A DNA stretch of 64,000 nt from positions 1 to 64,000 of the forward strand of contig JAHREC010000046.1 in assembly GCA_020081605.1 (NCBI GenBank). The letters are read 5' to 3'. Made by a program: the position numbers and the translations under genes. This document shows, in pieces, positions 31,165-42,313 of this stretch. The stretch comes from Albifimbria verrucaria. Its lineage: Eukaryota > Ascomycota > Sordariomycetes > Hypocreales > Stachybotryaceae. The notes under the pieces were generated by a model. The model searched no databases and had not been told where the DNA came from. It worked only from the letters and a program-made list of their open reading frames with translations. How positions within the stretch are numbered: the stretch's first letter is position 1; each line of letters starts with the position of its first letter.

Positions 31165-33789
31165 ACCTGGTAAGAAATTCTTTCAATTATGCAGATATGA
31201 ACATCTCCATAGCTCTTTTTGCTTCTCCTCTGGCTGCCAGGCACTACAAACACGTCAACTCGGAGGAAGAGCTGCCCAAAGAATCTTGCGATAGGCCTAG
31301 AACAGCTTCCCCACCGATACTATCCCTTGAGTTCTTGACACTAACATGGAATAAGTCTTCAAGTCGTAGATAGTGACGCGATATCAACAAGTGGTTTGCA
31401 CAGCATGGAGTCTGTTGAAAGGGTTTTAGACTTTTTCCGTCTTCACCCAACGTCTATCTGGTGAACCCAGATGACGGCCATCATTCGGATTTCACGATGC
31501 ATCCATGCGCTGATGAACCTCGACCCATTTCACCGTATTTCACACCATGTTTTCAGACCATGTTCCTAGCAATTGCCATGGTACATCTGCTTAAGCTGTG
31601 AGTTCTTCGTGTCGTTTCCTGGGCTGCAGCTTCCGCCAAGGCTTCCATAATGAATGCGAACAAAAATGCAGATATATAGTTGAGTTTATAGTAATGAAAA
31701 CAAGGTGTTGTGCAACCCATCTGATCTTCCCCATATGTCTCCCAGCTAAGTAGGGAAGCTGAGGTATAGGCAGACATGTAGGATTTCATAGGTAAGACCA
31801 ACAAAGAGGTTACATTTTTCGTGATATAATGTCCAATCTTCACACTGTTGATGCTCAACTTTTTAAACCAACATGAGGATCGTAAATGTAGATGCGTATC
31901 GGCACAAAAGATGTTGATTCTATCAGGTGGCCGATGGCTTGCTCTCACAAAGCCTTTCGCCGCAACAAGGGCACATAGGCTCGTAGATGAGCATACATAC
32001 ATAGGCCTTTCTCACAACTTTATGGACTGCCTTCCATGATAGATAGCCACATCGCCATCTGACAACAAGTATCCCTCGTACCTTAGATCGTCCCAATCTA
32101 CGTCTGTGAGCGAATGAGGTTGTAATGGAGATGATTGGGGGTAGATGATCGCACATATTGGCAAAGGGATGAGCACCCGTGAGGAACAACTTGACTTCTC
32201 AGCACGCTCACCACCTAAAAGGAATGGGAAAACGACTTACAACTCAGGTTCATCGCATGATGTTGCCTCGCCCTATGCGAAGGCGAGTGTCCGGGCGGCC
32301 AGGGCGAGGAATCTCAATTGTCACGCTTAAGCCTTATTGGGAGTGATATCTCGCAGGGTGGATCGGCATTGCTCTTGGACTGGTTCGATACAGGTGACTT
32401 TTCGCTCGGGTAGCTTTGTCTTTTCTGGCAGCCTAAGGCGGCCTGGTTCCCTGACATGATCGTCATCAGATACGTCGCCTTAGTGAACGAGGAAGCCATT
32501 GCCGGAAGCGTCGGAGGAGAAGTCATGACTACTTCGAGTCAGAGGGAGACGGAGCGTTGTTTGAAAGAGATGGAGATTATTTGGGTTTTATTTCAACAAC
32601 GTGGAGCCTCGTATGAATGGATTGGCATGTGGTTGCCGCTCTCGCGGCAGCCGGGATTAGAAGTATGCGGGGCTGGTTTAAAAGCATCATTACAGGCGGT
32701 TACCATGTTTGGGATTCGCTGTTTTCGGTGTCGAAATGAGGCTACCACGAAATGCACCAGTGGAAGATCGAAAGTGATCCATGAAGTGCCCTTAGCGTGG
32801 CGACCCCGAGCGAGGCGCGCACTACTGTCCGCAACCCAAGCCTGCGTTGGGCACTCCAACTGTGTTGCGGGATCAAGCAACAGGAATGTCGTTGTGTGAA
32901 CTCGTTTCCCGGGTATAACAACACTGCCTAGTTCTCCGTGCATGCAAAGACTACTGTGTAGTTGAATTGCGAACCAAACGTATAGACTATGTTAAGCATG
33001 ATTTATGATCTTTTGCGGCAACAATTTGCCACTGCATTAGATTAAGGCAACCGCAGTGTGGACCACTTACCACAGGCTGTCCCTTGAGTCTGTCGCCATG
33101 TTTGCTTTTCGCTCCTGCACACCCGCGGCTCCGCCACTGACCATGGCAAGTCTTGTGACGGAGCTGTCCCACTCTGCAACCTCGATGTGCCGCATACTTG
33201 AACCCGGCAGGCAGCTTAGGTCATTCAATGACACCTTTGTGTGGCTTGGTCCCACCAGCAGTGCTTGCCTACGTGCTTCTCAACCTGGGCCGCTTATTGT
33301 CTGGTGTCATCTTTGGAATTTACACTTTTAGTGCTGTCGGTGTGCTTTGTTTCAGAGGAAAATGAATTAGACGATAATACGTGGCGGAGGAGAGTGAGGC
33401 GGACGAGACCGATGCATATCATTACAATATGCCTATCTCAACTAACACGAATCGAGCCGAGGTCCCTACGTACAAAGTAAACAAACCCTGATCCGGGCCG
33501 ATCATTCTCACTCAGACCTGCTCCAATTTGGAGCTAACAAAGCCGTCTTATCATGGTTTCAATAGCAGTATGTCCTCCTCGTGCCAAGCAACACAGTTTA
33601 TTCTAAGCAGCGTGCCACAGATTATTCCGGGTCACTTCTCCGTCACGATTGGAGCCATACGGTTGGATAGCATGTCCGGCGCTGTCTTCATCAGACCAGG
33701 CCGTTACCAAAACTGCATCTGTACAATGGCTGCGTTGGGCAGCTTCAATGCAGTGACCACCAAATTCATCTGCCAAGTGTGGGGATTGA
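31165..33789. other. No supported gene
   Basis: Frames of 60-150 codons on both strands overlap each other and lack domains. 32456-32899 (plus, 147 codons, cysteine motif CFRCRNEATTKC) is the best of them but is matched by an equally open opposite frame. Confidence 0.35.
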
Positions 33790-34431
33790 GATGCGGACTC
33801 TTCAAGAGATCGCGGCCCCATTCTAACCTATCGTGGAGATGCTTTGTTGCGTGGAGGGGTTATACCAGTCTCAAATTCCTGTCGAGCTTGCGGTAATAAA
33901 ATCGAGCAGCCCAGACTTCCGGCTCGACGAAGCTACTGTTGCCACTCTTTTTCAGATTGGCGTGGGTGGGAGGCCACAAAACGCACTGAAAGGACTGTTT
34001 TCCTGCCCCCTCGGTGGATTCAAACAAAAGAGACATTGGTCGATGGTTCGAGAGTACAACAGTCGCAATGGGACGTGGTTGACGTTGGCATGACTGCAAG
34101 CTCTTCTTGCGATAGACGACATGGCTCTGCACCAGGAACCACTACAAATTCGTGTGCCATAGACGTTATTGAGGGAAATATAGCGAATCTAAAGTTAGAA
34201 GATGGCCCAAGGCCATTTGAAGAGCAAGACTACGTGGCCGATGGTTGCACTAATACAGATCACCAAGTAGCCTCAGATGAAATTGAAGAGGACTCGGATG
34301 ATGAGCAGGATCAAGATTACTGGCAGTGGGATGCTGAGAAACAACGATACCGGCACTGGGATGAGTCGCAAAAAGGTGGGTATACTTCCCGGAGACATTC
34401 CATTGAGATACGACCAGAAGCCGACTTTTAG
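33790..34431 (+). CDS. Acidic hypothetical protein, at least one exon
   Basis: The frame is open from a stop at about 33787 to the TAG-type stop at 34431, more than 210 codons, without a good ATG near its beginning, so a 5' exon is likely missing. A possible acceptor lies at GGGGATTGAG just before 33791. The N-terminal part has a zinc-ribbon-like CRACGNKI with CC about 25 residues later. The C-terminal third is very acidic (DEIEEDSDDEQDQ) followed by DYWQWDAEKQRYRHWDE, a Trp/Tyr repeat of a type seen in several fungal RNA- or chromatin-related proteins. The product ends in a basic stretch. No certain family. Confidence 0.45.
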   Translation, partial: DADSSRDRGPILTYRGDALLRGGVIPVSNSCRACGNKIEQPRLPARRSYCCHSFSDWRGWEATKRTERTVFLPPRWIQTKETLVDGSRVQQSQWDVVDVGMTASSSCDRRHGSAPGTTTNSCAIDVIEGNIANLKLEDGPRPFEEQDYVADGCTNTDHQVASDEIEEDSDDEQDQDYWQWDAEKQRYRHWDESQKGGYTSRRHSIEIRPEADF

Positions 34432-35036
34432 ATCAAGGCTAGGCATGTCTGGGAGGTGGAACACCGCCAAGACGGTCAAAGATTCGATTGAGCCATCGCA
34501 GCTACGGCTTTGCAGTATTTTCATTCCGCCCTGTATTGCAGCTGTGACCCTCCCATCATCACCATAAGCCAACTATTGTCGTTTGATAACATATGGGCTG
34601 AGAGGCCTATTGGAATCATTTCATTTGGCGCCAGGGGTGCCGTACATGAGAAAGTAGATGAGTGAGTGTATGATACATGATAGAATCGGCAGTAAGAACT
34701 TTCCTAGGGAACCCTCCTAAGCAGAAACATTGCGGTGGTTGAGTAGCCAGTTACTGCTCAGCAAAGGCGGCCATCCCCACGGCAGAGTCAAGTATTTCAC
34801 CATCAAGCGGCGCAATCAGAAAGGACCCATTCGAACCATTCTAGGAACCAATGCGCTCAGTCTCTGTAGTTTTCTTTTGCAATTGCCCAGGCCACTTGCA
34901 CGACTCTCTTCCAGCGTCATCGAAATCTGACCATACCCCTGAAGCGCAAGCCGTCTCATTAGTGAAGCCCCATCGCTCAACCCTTTCCTGCTCTGTCTCG
35001 CATTGCAGCGGTCAAGCATCAGTATTATCGTAAGGG
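34432..35036. other. No gene seen
   Basis: 3' flanks of two converging genes; short frames only. Confidence 0.35.
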
Positions 35037-35540
35037 TCAAGCCAGAAGGAAGCAGATAGAGAGACCCATCAGCAGCCCTGAACATGTTCCCCAATAAATT
35101 ATGTCATAATGGTAAATCCTATTACCAAAATCCAACATTTTGGCGAGAGACTGGAAACCTTGAACATAGTATACAACATAGTACCCAATGGTGACCATAA
35201 ACCGAACTAGGATCATCTGAGAGACCAAAAGTAGCAACAATAGAGTCATAGGAACTTCTCTCGCCCATCTCGCAATGCGGACAAAGACAGCTCCATATGC
35301 GATCAACAAGACATAAGCGAAGATAATAGTGGCGGCCAAGATCACGCCATTGCGAGGAGTGCCTTGTAGTTGCTCCGGATTCTTGTCTTGAATGAGCCCA
35401 GAGTCGACATAGTTCGACCTTGCTCGGCGCAATGAGGCTGCGAGGTGCGCATTTAGAAGGTTGTGACCGGCGATGACGAAATAGAGCAAGCAGAGATATT
35501 GTACTGCAAGTTGGCCGCCAATTGAGGATGCGGGAGCCAT
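35037..35540 (-). CDS. Four-segment membrane protein, 151-167 aa
   Basis: True ATG at 35540. Hydrophobic segments are at about residues 8-28 (LAVQYLCLLYFVIAG), 66-88 (GVILAATIIFAYVLLIAYGAV), 97-120 (a Leu run LLLLLLV) and the extreme C-terminus (LLMGLSICFLLA). A 48-nt segment near the end begins GTAATAGG and ends TTCAG: it could be a retained or spliced intron, and both versions keep the frame. Removing it joins LDFG directly to LLMGLS. The layout resembles small fungal integral membrane proteins of unknown role. Confidence 0.6.
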   Translation of the reverse strand: MAPASSIGGQLAVQYLCLLYFVIAGHNLLNAHLAASLRRARSNYVDSGLIQDKNPEQLQGTPRNGVILAATIIFAYVLLIAYGAVFVRIARWAREVPMTLLLLLLVSQMILVRFMVTIGYYVVYYVQGFQSLAKMLDFGNRIYHYDIIYWGTCSGLLMGLSICFLLA

Positions 35541-37941
35541 GGTTTCGTCAAGAGTTTAGTTCGAAAAGTATTGGTGTGTTTGGGTTTCGAATGAGCGATT
35601 GGTTGGAAAGAATGAGACCTGCTGGTGAAGGCGACCAGAGACGGGGTAGATCTGTGTAAATAATTGCTTGAGCACCTGTGTTGGCAAGATAGAGCGTCAA
35701 TTTAACCCCGGAAGCCGGCAAAGGCCCTCCGCGACCACTTGCTCATTTATAGTCAGTTCAGGCGTCACTATAGGTGCGGGTTGAGTTGCGGCTGATGAGG
35801 TGAGGTAGATGCGAGAGGTCCAGGCCCACCATGTCCCCATCGTAGGGGGCTATGGCGATTCGAAACCCACTACGTATATCAACCTTGAAACAGGGATACG
35901 TCCCACACGATGTAGAGAAATATGATACAGCCGCTCTTGCTTAGTGAATGAGTGCTAGAGCACAGCGTCGCCGATGTGTTTGCAAGCGACATATTCTCGA
36001 GATCTTGCCACTATCTAACCTTCCAACTCGAAATCGACATAAACATTGGATCGTCTTTTTGAGCCAAGAGTTACGCCCAAACCTCATTAATCGGCAAGAC
36101 CGTAAGTATAGTTGCTGTGGTGGATGTGAAGATGAGTTTGATGATCAGTGGCACAATCCTGCTTTGCTTAAACACTCAAATAAGGCGTACGACGAAAGAG
36201 AGATTTTGTTCCGAGCGTAGAAATCCACGACTAGGAATTATTATCAAGGTCATTGCGGATCTTGGCTGGGATTCTAACCATTCAAAGGGAGAATCCAGGG
36301 TCAAAGTGCCATCTTGCTTCCCGACACATCATCCAGTCAGAGTCAAGGTCATGTTCCTCTCATCATCAGTTCTGTATAGGTAGTATGGTGTTTACACGTA
36401 CGGTGTCGCTTGAAAACCATGATGACACGCCCAATATACACTGATCGAATCACGAATGTGCTGGTCCTGTTATGGCATCTTAGTCTCCATCCTCAACCTT
36501 CGTAAGTGCAATCCATTGAAGTTGCCTATCTAGTGGCGTAATGAGGGCTTTTCACACTACAAAGCCTTCGCGATTATTTGTCTCTGCATAAAGGGAGGTT
36601 TCGGAACAAATGAGAGTCATGAAGTGCGCCTGAGGACCATACTGGATATGAGACTAGCGGGCTGTGGGCTCGAAGTAAATGAACAAATATGCTGATGAAG
36701 AATTAACACTTGTTAACACTCTCATTTAGACAGGTGCACGAACTCGCATAGAGCACAGATATTCGATAGTACTATCCCTTACATCTTTCTCCTGTCTGCG
36801 CAAGGTCCAAACTTTACACATCCCATTAGCCAGCCACTAGATTTGTGTGAAAATCAGGAAACACAAGACAAAATTTGTGTCTCACCAGAGGAAGACGATA
36901 TGTCCAGTTCAAAGCGAACATTGCTCCAAGTATCGGCCATACAGCCATCCGAAGTTCGGGCAGTAGTATAGCCAAATGGGTCAGCCGGGCTAGCCGAGTG
37001 ATAGATACATTGTCTGAGGGAGGGTGCGGCACATATACCCGTGCGACAAAGCTCAGTAGCAGTATATGTGACGGATTTTCTGTCAATTACTAGCTTTCGA
37101 TTTTTAGTCCGGGAACCTGCTAGGAGTCCTCAACCATTCCTAGGTGTCTCAACGATGACATTGTCCGCAAAACTAGTTACTACCGTTGTTAAAGTAATGG
37201 TGTCACTGCCATACTTGTTCCTGCCTACTTGTCCATGCTGCATATGCTATGTAGATCTCCGCAAAGTCACCAAATACCGGGCTTTCTACTATCAGCCAAT
37301 TTGCTATTTCATCCGGTTTGATTGGATCAGGCCCATGTCTAGTACGTAAACGTGGCGTTCCCACATTCAATGAGATAGAATTGTCATAGTTGGTCAAACG
37401 CAGCCTACAACGCCTGCATCTCTTGATCCAAAGCCTATTCAGCATGTTGGAATTTAACATTTCTTAAAACTCTCCGCCAATTTCCTTGGCATGGAGAGAA
37501 GAAAGGATGAAGGCGGACATTTTTCGTTACTAAGATTAACGGCTGCGTCTTCCTACAACATAATTGCAGCCTTGTGTAGGCACTCTGTTAGCCCAGTACA
37601 CAGCAGGAAGAGGGACAACGGAACCATATCTATTATAAGAAATTAATCTGCCGCTGCTGTCGTATGTAGGGCCATCTGTGTACCCTTGCCTGAACCGAAG
37701 GCTGATAGAGTTTCTCAAGTGAGTTCTCAAAATGCGGCAGTGCTCGCTGTTGAGCAGGGTATTATTGTGCTTAGTCATACGCAACGGTCAGGAATCTGGC
37801 TTTAGCGGTTTCCAGCTTTTCTGTTTCAGTCCGCGATGCTTCACGGACGAATATTTATCCGAAGCCGTTCGTTTAGGCAGCAAGGCCCGGTTGGCTGCAT
37901 AAGGTCTTAAGATCCTCAACTGTCGAGATCATGCAGGCAAC
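35541..37941. other. Long stretch without a supported gene
   Basis: The first 300 bases are the presumed promoter of the membrane-protein gene. The remainder has frames under 110 codons on both strands with no domain. Confidence 0.4.
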
Positions 37942-39179
37942 ATGGAAAGTTCAGGTCCCGTTGCTAACTACTCTGGATCAGACAGGCAATATCTCGATGC
38001 TAAAACACCACCAGAAGGCCGTGATCCGTGGTCTTTGACTCCTCCTTCATCATCTAAAAGGCCGTCATTGTCGGAGCTACGCGTGCGCGACGCGGTGGAA
38101 AATCTTCTGACCTGGGCTGAAACAGGCGATAAGAAAGAATTGAGATTTTGCTTGACGCCACGGGAGTATTCTCAAGTGAAGGAGGGATTGGCAACCAGAA
38201 AAGGTGTAAATGCTCAAATTGAAGACAAGATACCGTACGTTACGAGTGACCGGCAAAATGTATAACTCGCTAAAACAATTCGCAGATTTGACTATGATCC
38301 TGATTCTGGAATCGCTTCGATCTGCATGCCTAGCCCAATTCACGACTGTTTTTCCGCCCTTATCGCAAAGGACATAGACAAGGAGCTTGAATCGATCGCT
38401 ACAGACAATCATGGAATAATCGCGAGATTTGTTCACCAAATTAAAAATGCCGGTTCTTCCCGTGTTATTTTCCATGCAACCGGTGAGGATGAACCTATCA
38501 TTCATTTTCCAGAAAGACATCCAGATGGTCAGTTCCAGCATGAGGAGGCTCAATATGCCGGACTGATACTTGAAACGTCTTTTTCTCGTGATTGGAAAGA
38601 GCTTGAGAAGAGAGCTAGACAGTACATAGAGTATTCAGGTGGTGAGATCAAAGCAGTCTTGGGGTTCGATATCAATGGCAGTTCAGGTAATTCAACGGTG
38701 TCTCTTTGGCGGCCCATCTTCGTCCAGACAAACGAAGGTGAATCGGTGGAAACAGTGGCAGTGATTGCAAACCAGGTAGGTCAACTCACCTGTTCAGTTC
38801 TAGGTACAGGAGCTAAATTTACGCAGCCATTCCGGTCTCCCACTGGAGAGGTCTTGAATCAGAAGCAGCTACTTCGTCTAAAGCTTAGTGACTTTGCCCC
38901 AGACAAGCTCTGCCAAGATTTTGGGGAAGTGGAGATGTCGATAGGATTCGGTAAACTAGCGGAGTTCTTGAGTGATGCAGAGAAACTGCGAAAATCGAGG
39001 GAGGACAGGGGTGTGGTGTCAGATCAGACCGAAAAGTCAAGAGACTCAAGATCGTCTCCAGTTCTCCAGAACACATGCGATCGGATGACGAACAGTTGTT
39101 TCAAAAAGCAGAGCAGACGGCCGCAGATGCGGAGTCTTTGAGAGATTACAACTTCGAGTTGCCGAGAAAAAGAAGATAA
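37942..39179 (+). CDS. Fungal hypothetical protein with conserved GGEIKAVLGFDI block, C-terminus frameshifted
   Basis: Exon 1 is 37942-38234. A 51-bp intron has a GTACGT donor and a CAG acceptor. Exon 2 starts at 38286. The join gives a continuous frame (IP to FDYDPDSGIASICMPSPIH). Blocks familiar from a multi-copy fungal family follow: MPSPIHDCF, GQFQHEEAQYAGLILETSFSRD, GGEIKAVLGFDINGSS, STVSLWRP and LRLKLSDFAP. The E in ILETSF and the following IKAVLGFDI resemble a restriction-endonuclease-like core, which is inference. An 8-bp direct duplication (TCTCCAGT at 39055-39062, then TCTCCAGA) shifts the frame. The present frame ends at 39141; without the duplication it would run to TAA at 39177 with a charged PRKRR end. 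Confidence 0.65.
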
Positions 39180-40115
39180 TTCAATGTTTAATGAGTCGTC
39201 CGCGGGACCGTCTTTTAATTGACGATTATTTGTTGCCATGACAGCAATGTGCTATATTGTATTTCTAAAGGATAGTGTTAGAATATTGTTGCGGGCGGCG
39301 AGATAATAGATGTGTACATTCGAATGGAAGAGTTAGGTACCGGTAAATTTGAGCCAGTCTATTATTTCGAAAGTCGTGATGCACAAGACATCATTCAGGA
39401 ACATGGATATAATTACTAGCGGAAAGAGTTGTATTTAACCAAAATGCTGAGAGCCGAGAATATGCCAGATAGCAGACATGGCAAGCTAGGGGTCGAGAGC
39501 ATGGTTGTTTCCTTGTCAATACCTCCGTTCAAGAACGTGTGTGCGGCGATGGGTGTTTATCAATCTGTCCTTGGCGGTATATATTGCTTGCTCTAAGCAA
39601 CTCAATGTAGAGCATCGAGCACATGAGGTAAGTTGTTATCTCAACGTCAATGATGCCTTAAGATCCACGTTTCCAAAGAACAAGGAAAAGGAAGTAGGGA
39701 AAAAGGGGAAAACAGGGTGCATGGGGGTGGAAATACAATATAAAAACACAAAGAAAAAAATGAAAGGAAAACTACTTGGGAGAATACAGTGCGATGTTCT
39801 TAGTTCCACCTTCACGGAAGGTGGGTTGTTTGTGAGCTAGCACAAGTGACGAGAAGAGCAAATGCATAGAGCACTGATGTGATCTTGGCCGGTCTTACCT
39901 GCCTCATCATCCGAAGAGAGAAACGCCAAGATGATGTTGAGAGGCGAGACGGCCTTGAACTTGGGCTTGCAAAGTCTTTCGTATGGATGGCAGATTGACC
40001 ATCCCTTGGGTCATATGCATCCCCGGTGCTAAATTCCACATGCGATATGTTGTCCCTTCATAAACATTTCCTGCACCTTGGTTGGTTCATGGTACTACCC
40101 AATCCCAAAACGTTT
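39180..40115. other. No gene seen
   Basis: A-rich from 39670 to 39790 (runs of AAAAA/GGAAAA). Short frames only. Confidence 0.4.
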
Positions 40116-41188
40116 TCATTTGCATTTTTCGACCATAACATGCCCCGTGTCCTCGATAAACTTAACAATACCATAATAACCAGATCTTGACGCGTATACC
40201 AGTGACGATAACCCCAGCTGATCTATCGCATTCACATTCACCCCTCCCGTATCTAGGAGGATCTTCACAACAGCCTCTCGACCATGCCTGACGGCCTGTA
40301 TCAGCGGCGTACGACCACAGACGTTTGGCATATCCAACTGCACCCCGTTTAGCTTTCGTGAGAAGATCGACCATGGAACTCAAACCCAGTTCAGCCGCCC
40401 AATAGAGTGGTGTCTGACCGGCTTTACATTGTGAGTTTACATCCACCTTCCCCGTGTCGAGGAGTCTTTTCGCTATGGCTAAGTGATCATACGTAGCAGC
40501 GTGTGACAATGGCGTCTTGCCACTTGCATCTGGGGAATCTAAGTCGGCCTTCCCTGTGCTAATGAGAAGCTCGATCACGAGATCATGGCCCTTCCATGCT
40601 GCAATCGACAATGGCGTTCGTCCATAGCAATCCACGGCATTTAGGTCAGTATCCTCCAGATGTAGAAATCTTTGGGTGAATTGACCACATCCATACGTCG
40701 CGGCGATGTGGAGCGGCGTCGGGTACTTTTTGTTTTCCCAGGTCACATTTCCCGAGCGCAAGAGGAGGTCGACAATGTTATGGTGACGCATCTTCACAGC
40801 GTATGATAATGCCGTCTCATCAAAAAAGTCGACCGCGTTCACGTCCGGCTCTCCCGTTTTCAGGAGCTCCTGCACAACAGCTTCGTGACCATTCATCACA
40901 GCCAACGTCAAGGCTGTCGGTAAGTTTTACCTGCCAGATCTAGAAGTCGCCCTTCGGTTTTGATGATAAAATTGATGGCAGCCGCGTAACCCCTTTCCGC
41001 CGCGTACGAAAGTAAGGTTCGGCTGTGGCTGTCCATCGTATTCACTCCCGATGGCAATGTTATCATGTGCTTGCAGATGCAGCTCTGCATTTGTATGCTG
41101 TGGCATAGCATGACAGCCAACTGGGGATGTCCAAGTGTTGCAGAATCCTGAGCACTAATTCTACTGGAAGATCAAGCAACAAATCCAT
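40116..41188 (-). pseudogene. F-box/ankyrin-repeat protein, frameshifted
   Basis: The gene starts at ATG 41188 with an F-box-like helix (LLDLPVELVLRILQHLDIPS). It then needs a frame change to reach GVNTMDSHSRTLLSYAAERG. At least seven ankyrin repeats follow, each with the TPL-x-A/AA-x-x-G/H pattern (for example GRTPLSIAAWKGHDLVIELL and GKTPLSHAATYDHLAIAKRL). Frame changes lie near 41085, 40915-40925 and 40348-40350; the last is one surplus base in an A-run (forward TTT), before GVQLDMPNVCGRTPLIQA. Family members are F-box adaptors or ankyrin scaffolds abundant in fungal accessory regions. Three lesions suggest a pseudogene, though single-base errors could explain some. Confidence 0.75.
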
Positions 41189-41322
41189 GGCGTCTTTGAC
41201 TTAGTCCGAGGGCTGTGCGTTTATGAGTCGAGAGGTCGCATCGTTGCCGCATTTTACTGTAGCTTTGTTGTGTTTATTCAAGTGACTGCTCCCGGAGCAA
41301 TTTCTCATATATTTGCTCTTAT

Positions 41323-41604
41323 GTCCCCCTGGTTCCGGTACGGGGCACTCCACCGTTTTGTGAATTCCTCATCTGTCCTAGTTGCTTTCGTACCAGTAAT
41401 TGGGTGGAGGTTTGCCTCTGCGATCTAACACCATCCTGGATTTCTGTGGGGTAATCTCTCATTTTGTTCCTTCATATCTCAGGTTTATCGGCGGACCAAC
41501 TTCCAGCCCACCGACGAGAACGGAAGGACTAGATCAAGTCGTAATTTACTCTGCACTCCACCAGGCATTCCCACTGGATAACGATTTATGGTCAATGATG
41601 ATAC
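41323..41604. repeat. Dispersed repeat, copy C (partner 46796-46935)
   Basis: CCCCCTGGTTCCGG, then CTCCACCGTTTTGTGAATTC, CTCATCTGTCCTAG, then after 146 extra bases (41382-41527) ACTAGATCAAG, CTCCACCAGGCAT and TTTATGGTCAATGATGATAC. Copy D has the same words without the extra bases. It lies about 135 bp upstream of the F-box/ankyrin start codon. Confidence 0.7.
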
Positions 41605-42313
41605 GCCCTCGGCCTCAGTGTGTGTGATGCTGCTCAGGTACAAATCCGTAGACGAGGTGTGTGGCCCACACATATCTTGGTAGTTCGATGCCGCGCGCCT
41701 TACTGAGCCAGGTACGGCACTACATGCTTAGTTATTACTGTACTTATGAGCCATGAATATGGTTATTAAGATGCCAATTCAGCAGGACTGGTTTGCACTA
41801 GCATAGCCTTACGTTGGGATGGCGCTTTGCCATCATCGCGATTTACCCTGTATCTGGGCTAAACTTCAAGTCTGTGCGAGGTTTTGACTTGAATGTAGAG
41901 ACAAATAGGCTGCGAAATTGGATCTGAGAAGCGGTGTCTTGAGATTAGGCGCATATTGCTACCCATCGGATGCCCTCTACTTGATCTCATACTATGGATT
42001 CCAGGCATAGTGAACGGAAACATGGACGGTCAAGGAGCCAGAATACTCAAGTCCAGAACATTATTCAGGGCCCCACCCAGTTTCACGGCTACGCAACCAC
42101 AATAGCGTACGGATTAAGTCAGCAGTGGTGAGCTGAGTGGTGATGGGCTGAAAAGCAGGTGACTATAAGAGGATTCGCGGACACTGTCAGGATGGTGGCA
42201 AAACTGTGGGTTTGGTAAACTGACTTTCTTACTGTAATGATGAATCGACAATGAATAATATATGAAAAAAATTATGTTACTAGTAGCTTTATCGCCTGCT
42301 ATTTATTATTGGT
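41605..42313. other. No gene seen
   Basis: Short frames; 42230-42310 is A/T-rich and probably holds the 3' end region of the kinase-like gene. Confidence 0.35.
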
